A DNA stretch of 7,404 nucleotides from an uncultured Collinsella sp. (GTDB lineage Bacteria > Actinomycetota > Coriobacteriia > Coriobacteriales > Coriobacteriaceae): positions 1-7,404 of the forward strand of contig USPH01000063.1 in assembly GCA_900556515.1 (NCBI GenBank), written 5' to 3'. The notes beneath the pieces are model-generated. The model made no database searches, was not told the origin of the DNA, and saw only the letters and a program-made list of their open reading frames with translations. Positions 4,839 to 7,404 of the stretch are shown piece after piece (the stretch's first letter is position 1; every line of letters starts with the position of its first letter). Made by a program: the position numbers and the translations under genes.

Positions 4839-6269
4839 ATGGCTCTTTGGGGCGGTCGTTTTGAGGCGGGCGTGGCCGAGGTCACGCAAGAGTTTGGCGC
4901 GTCGCTGCCGGTCGACAAACATCTCTATAAGCAGGATATCGCCGGATCTAAGGCACATGCCAAGATGCTGGCGGCCCAGGGCATTATCAGCGCCGAGGAC
5001 GAGCAGGCGATTGCCGGGGGCCTGACCGGAATCGAACAGGATATCGATGCCGGCAACTTTACCTTCGATATCAACGACGAGGACATTCATATGTCCATCG
5101 AAAGCGAGCTGACGCGCCGCATCGGCGAGGCCGGTAAGCGCCTGCATACCGGACGTTCGCGCAACGACCAGGTGGCGACCGATACGCGCTTGGGCGTCAA
5201 GGCGCTGGCCAAGGAGCTCATGGAGGCCAATCTTGAGCTGCGCCACGTGCTGGTGGATGCGGCCAAACAGTACGACAAGGTGATACTGCCGGGCTACACG
5301 CACATGCAGCATGCTCAGCCCGTGCTGCTGTCGCATCATCTGCTGGCGTATTCTTGGATGTTCGCGCGCGACTTTACACGCCTGAAGGCCGCCTTTGATG
5401 CTGCCGACAACTGCCCGTTGGGTGCTGCCGCGCTTGCCGGTACGAGCTATCCGCTCGATCGTCAGATGACGGCCGCCGAACTTGGTTTTGCGGGCGTGAT
5501 CCCCAACTCGCTCGATGCGGTTTCCGACCGTGATTTCCTCCTCGACCTGCATTACGCCTGCTCCGTCATGGCGATGCACTTGTCGCGTCTTTCCGAGGAG
5601 ATCGTGCTGTGGTCGAGCTCCGAATTTGGCTTTATCACGCTTTCCGACTCCTACTCCACCGGCTCGTCCATCATGCCTCAGAAGAAGAATCCCGACTTTG
5701 CCGAGCTTATCCGCGGCAAAAGCGGCCGTGTGTATGGCAACCTGGTGCAGCTGCTCGTGACCATGAAGGGCCTGCCGCTTGCTTACAACAAGGACTTGCA
5801 GGAGGACAAGGGGGGCGCGCTCGACACTGCCCATACGCTCATGCAGTGCCTGTCCGTTATGGCCGGTATGATTTCGACTTGGACCGTCAACGAGGATGCC
5901 ATGGCGCGCGAGTGTGGCGTGGGGCACCTTGCCGCTACCGATGTTGCCGATTACCTGGCCAAGCGCGGCCTGCCGTTCCGTGAGGCGCATGCCGTGGTGG
6001 GCCATCTGGTCCTGATGTGTGAGAAGCGCGGCTGCAATCTTGAGGACCTGCCGTTTGAGGTGTTCCAGGAGGCAAGCCCGCTCTTTGAGCGCGACATTAC
6101 CGAGGCGCTCGATATCCCGTCGATTGTCGCCGCACGCACGACCGAGGGCGGTACCGCCCCTGCCGCCGTGGGCGTGCAGCTGCAGCGTGCCGAGGCGCAG
6201 CTCGTGGCCGCCGAGGGCGTGTTTGGGTCGCTGACCAAGGTAGTCGAGATGGGTCACGGGGCAAAGTAG
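4839..6269 (+). CDS. argH: Argininosuccinate lyase
   Basis: Cytoplasmic, homotetrameric enzyme of the fumarase/aspartase superfamily that splits argininosuccinate into arginine and fumarate, the last step of arginine synthesis. It has 476 residues, near the usual 460-470. It starts MALWGGRFE, the typical N terminus of the family. HTGRSRNDQ (103-111) and GYTHMQHAQP (152-161, with conserved His155) are substrate- and catalysis-related regions. The lyase signature GSSIMPQKKNPD (275-286) carries the active-site serine loop, and YNKDLQEDK is at 316-324. The ATG at 4839 has AAAGGAG (4824-4830) 8 bases upstream. A TTG 24 codons further up keeps the frame open but would add an unrelated extension. 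The C-terminal region (about 360-460) is the usual small helical domain. All Arg codons I read are CGC or CGT. A terminator follows about 50 bases after the stop. Confidence 0.98.
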   Translation: MALWGGRFEAGVAEVTQEFGASLPVDKHLYKQDIAGSKAHAKMLAAQGIISAEDEQAIAGGLTGIEQDIDAGNFTFDINDEDIHMSIESELTRRIGEAGKRLHTGRSRNDQVATDTRLGVKALAKELMEANLELRHVLVDAAKQYDKVILPGYTHMQHAQPVLLSHHLLAYSWMFARDFTRLKAAFDAADNCPLGAAALAGTSYPLDRQMTAAELGFAGVIPNSLDAVSDRDFLLDLHYACSVMAMHLSRLSEEIVLWSSSEFGFITLSDSYSTGSSIMPQKKNPDFAELIRGKSGRVYGNLVQLLVTMKGLPLAYNKDLQEDKGGALDTAHTLMQCLSVMAGMISTWTVNEDAMARECGVGHLAATDVADYLAKRGLPFREAHAVVGHLVLMCEKRGCNLEDLPFEVFQEASPLFERDITEALDIPSIVAARTTEGGTAPAAVGVQLQRAEAQLVAAEGVFGSLTKVVEMGHGAK

Positions 6270-6319
6270 AGGTTTGGCTGAAGTCGTTTTGGCCATTTAT
6301 TGGTAAATCGTTTTGGCTT

Positions 6320-6353
6320 TACGGGCGTTTGCTGTTGCGGGCGCCCGTATTTT
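6320..6353 (+). terminator. Intrinsic terminator of argH
   Basis: TACGGGCG (6320-6327) and CGCCCGTA (6342-6349) form an 8-bp stem with a 14-base loop, followed by TTTTGTTG. It begins 51 bases after the argH stop. Confidence 0.78.
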
Positions 6354-6561
6354 GTTGCTATGGGGGAGGGGCTTGTCGAGAACTTCTGTAGGACCTTTGG
6401 GCAGGTTGTGAAGGGGGCACGTTCGCGGGTGGCAACCGACCGTCCGCTCGGTTCGATGTGGTTGATGGGCGGTCAGATGGTACTCTAGTCGGGCTTCGAA
6501 ACAGAAGTGACACATATGGAGCGCTTTAATAAATTGTAGCGATTCAATAAACAGCTTTTTG

Positions 6562-6590
6562 TTTAACTGCAGCTAAAACTCTGTTACGAT
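6562..6590 (+). promoter_or_regulatory. Candidate ndk promoter
   Basis: An extended -10 element, TGT-TACGAT (TG at 6582-6583, hexamer 6585-6590), lies 17 bases after a weak -35, TTTAAC (6562-6567). Transcription would begin near 6597. The resulting 57-base leader can form short stems such as GTGCC (6604-6608) with GGCAC (6622-6626). A-T-rich sequence precedes the site. Confidence 0.42.
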
Positions 6591-6653
6591 GCAGTCCGGG
6601 CGGGTGCCGGAATGGGACTTGGGCACGCGCGAACCTACTTGAAAGGCTACCTT

Positions 6654-7058
6654 ATGGCTATCGAGAAGACCTTCATCATGATTAAGCCCGACGCCGTGCG
6701 CGATCGCAAGATCGGCGAGATCGTTGCTCGCATTGAGCGTAGCGGCCTTGTCATCGAGCGCATGGAGATGACCACGCTCGAGCGCGCTACCGTCGAGGAG
6801 CACTACGCTCACCTGGCCGACAAGCCCTTCTTTGGCGGTCTGTGCGACTTTATGACGAGCGGTCCGGTCGTCAAGATGGTCGTTTCCGGTCTCTCCGCTG
6901 TCTCCAAGATGCGCACACTCATGGGCGCTACCAACCCGCTTGACGCTGCTCCTGGTACCATCCGCGGCGACTTTGCCGTCGATGTTAACGCCAACGTGAT
7001 TCACGGCTCCGACTGCCTGGAGAACGCCGAAATCGAGATTAAGCGCTTCTTTGGCTAA
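6654..7058 (+). CDS. ndk: Nucleoside diphosphate kinase
   Basis: Cytoplasmic enzyme that transfers the terminal phosphate of a nucleoside triphosphate (usually ATP) to nucleoside diphosphates through a phosphohistidine, keeping NTP and dNTP pools balanced. The 134 residues are typical of bacterial Ndk. The N terminus has TFIMIKPD with Lys11. GATNPLDAAPGTIRGDFA (91-108) is the conserved nucleotide-binding region. The signature NVIHGSDCLENAEIE (114-128) contains the catalytic His117. The ATG at 6654 is preceded by GAAAGG (6641-6646), 7 bases away; an in-frame upstream ATG at 6612 lies in the leader, lacks a ribosome binding site and would displace the conserved N terminus. Codon use is strongly biased, as in well-expressed genes. 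It has its own promoter and terminator, so it is probably monocistronic. Confidence 0.98.
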   Translation: MAIEKTFIMIKPDAVRDRKIGEIVARIERSGLVIERMEMTTLERATVEEHYAHLADKPFFGGLCDFMTSGPVVKMVVSGLSAVSKMRTLMGATNPLDAAPGTIRGDFAVDVNANVIHGSDCLENAEIEIKRFFG

Positions 7059-7060
7059 AC

Positions 7061-7082
7061 CAGCTTTGACTCCTTAAAGCTG
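7061..7082 (+). other. Small hairpin after the ndk stop codon
   Basis: CAGCTTT (7061-7067) and AAAGCTG (7076-7082) form a perfect 7-bp stem with an 8-base loop directly after the stop codon. There is no U-tract, and the main terminator follows. It may protect the 3' end of the ndk transcript. Confidence 0.4.
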
Positions 7083-7096
7083 TTAGCGTGTGGCTT

Positions 7097-7131
7097 GGGC
7101 GCCGCGGAACTTCATCCGCGGCGCTCTTTTT
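7097..7131 (+). terminator. Intrinsic terminator of ndk
   Basis: GCGCCGCGG (7099-7107) and CCGCGGCGC (7116-7124) form a perfect 9-bp GC stem with an 8-base loop, which can be extended by a G-U and a G-C pair. CTTTTT follows. This is the clearest intrinsic terminator in the window. Confidence 0.9.
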
Positions 7132-7149
7132 ATTCAAAAAGCTACTAAG

Positions 7150-7188
7150 AAGGGGCCCGCTCGGACATGTGCTCCGAGCGGGCCCCTT
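7150..7188. terminator. Convergent terminator between ndk and rpiB
   Basis: AAGGGGCCCGCTCGGA (7150-7165) and TCCGAGCGGGCCCCTT (7173-7188) form a perfect 16-bp stem with a 7-base loop. On the minus strand, as the rpiB terminator, it is followed by CTTAGTAGCTTTTTG. On the plus strand it is followed by GCTGTTGG and could act as a backup for ndk. Confidence 0.82.
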
Positions 7189-7214
7189 GCTGTTGGCATG
7201 TGGCGCTGAGCGGC

Positions 7215-7404
7215 TTAGGCCTCGTCGACGACCTTAAGGCCGCGGGTCTGGTCGATTTCGTTGAGGAGATTGACGCGACGCTCGTGGCGGCCGCCCTCAA
7301 ACTCGGCGTTGAGCCACTCATCGACGATCATCTTGGCGAGCTCGGAGCCCACGACGCGGGCGCCAAAGGCGAGCACGTTGGTGTTGTTGTGCATGCGGGA
7401 GAGC
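7215..7404 (-). CDS. rpiB: Ribose-5-phosphate isomerase B, C-terminal part (5' end outside window)
   Basis: An enzyme of the LacAB/RpiB family that interconverts ribose 5-phosphate and ribulose 5-phosphate in the pentose phosphate pathway. Only the last 62 residues are in the window; the frame is open to the right edge and ends in TAA at 7217-7215. SRMHNNTNVLAFGARVVG (2-19 of the fragment) is the conserved sugar-phosphate-binding segment with its His-Asn pair, and EFEGGRHERRV (34-44) is the Arg-rich phosphate-binding C-terminal motif. These fit RpiB better than the LacA/LacB subunits, though without the N-terminal half that distinction is less certain. A complete RpiB has about 150 residues, so more than half of the gene lies outside. 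It is convergent with ndk, with a shared 16-bp terminator stem between them. Confidence 0.93.
   Translation of the reverse strand, partial: LSRMHNNTNVLAFGARVVGSELAKMIVDEWLNAEFEGGRHERRVNLLNEIDQTRGLKVVDEA

Larger units (their letters stand above)
6270..6653. other. Intergenic region between argH and ndk
   Basis: These 384 bases hold the argH terminator (6320-6353) and, near the right end, the ndk promoter and leader. Before the terminator, TCGTTTTGGC occurs twice (6284-6293 and 6308-6317). The middle contains a hairpin GACCGTCC (6438-6445) with GGGCGGTC (6467-6474, one G-U, 21-base loop) that has no U-tract. A 42-codon frame runs from an ATG at 6360 to 6488 without a ribosome binding site; I do not call it a gene. 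I see nothing else with a recognisable function. Confidence 0.7.

Noticed and set aside
4779..6296. Long minus-strand frame (505 codons) opposite argH
   Set aside because: Same explanation as for argG: argH is unmistakable in the other strand and this frame is His/Gln/Arg-rich without domain features.
6427..6445. GGGTGGCAACCG as a possible T-box sequence before ndk
   Set aside because: It has an extra base compared with the T-box core, the hairpin after it has no U-tract, and ndk is not an amino acid or tRNA-related gene.
6612..6653. Upstream ATG extension of ndk by 14 codons
   Set aside because: It lies just after the proposed transcription start with no ribosome binding site; the family's N terminus begins at the ATG at 6654.

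Overview
The window looks like a chromosomal segment from a GC-rich anaerobic actinobacterium of the class Coriobacteriia, most like Collinsella. That placement is inferred from codon choice (GAG, CTG/CTC, CGC/CGT strongly preferred), AAAGGAG-type ribosome binding sites and the style of the proteins; no search was run. The genes are housekeeping genes, with no sign of prophage, transposase or CRISPR.

Layout from left to right: the C-terminal polymerase part of polA (+, cut by the left edge, ends 1433). A convergent intergenic region (1434-1710) holds a polA terminator and a nested set of inverted repeats. A Cof-type HAD phosphatase (-, 1711-2538) follows. Then comes a 554-base divergent region (2539-3092), the most interesting part of the window. 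It encodes a 24-codon, arginine-rich leader peptide with a consensus ribosome binding site, followed by a chain of overlapping hairpins ending in a U-tract, just before argG (+, 3093-4319). After argG there are several hairpins and a strong terminator, a 56-codon gene of unknown function (+, 4553-4723), then argH (+, 4839-6269) and its terminator. A 384-base gap leads to ndk (+, 6654-7058). It ends in a terminator and faces the convergent, truncated rpiB (-, 7215 to the right edge).

ArgG and ArgH catalyse the last two steps of arginine synthesis (citrulline + aspartate to argininosuccinate, then to arginine + fumarate). They are not tightly coupled here: 519 bases with a terminator and a small gene separate them. 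My main proposal is that argG is controlled by ribosome-mediated transcription attenuation. The leader peptide ends in Arg-rich sequence with three consecutive CGA codons, and CGA is almost absent from the other genes in the window. Scarcity of charged arginyl-tRNA would stall the leader ribosome and let transcription continue into argG. I am not aware of a described arginine attenuator of this type in Coriobacteriia, but I cannot check the literature.

Other points of interest are a near-perfect 33-base inverted repeat flanked by an inverted 17-base copy of the 3' end of the HAD gene, a switch from GAG to GAA glutamate codons in the last part of polA, and an 18-base palindrome upstream of the arginine leader.
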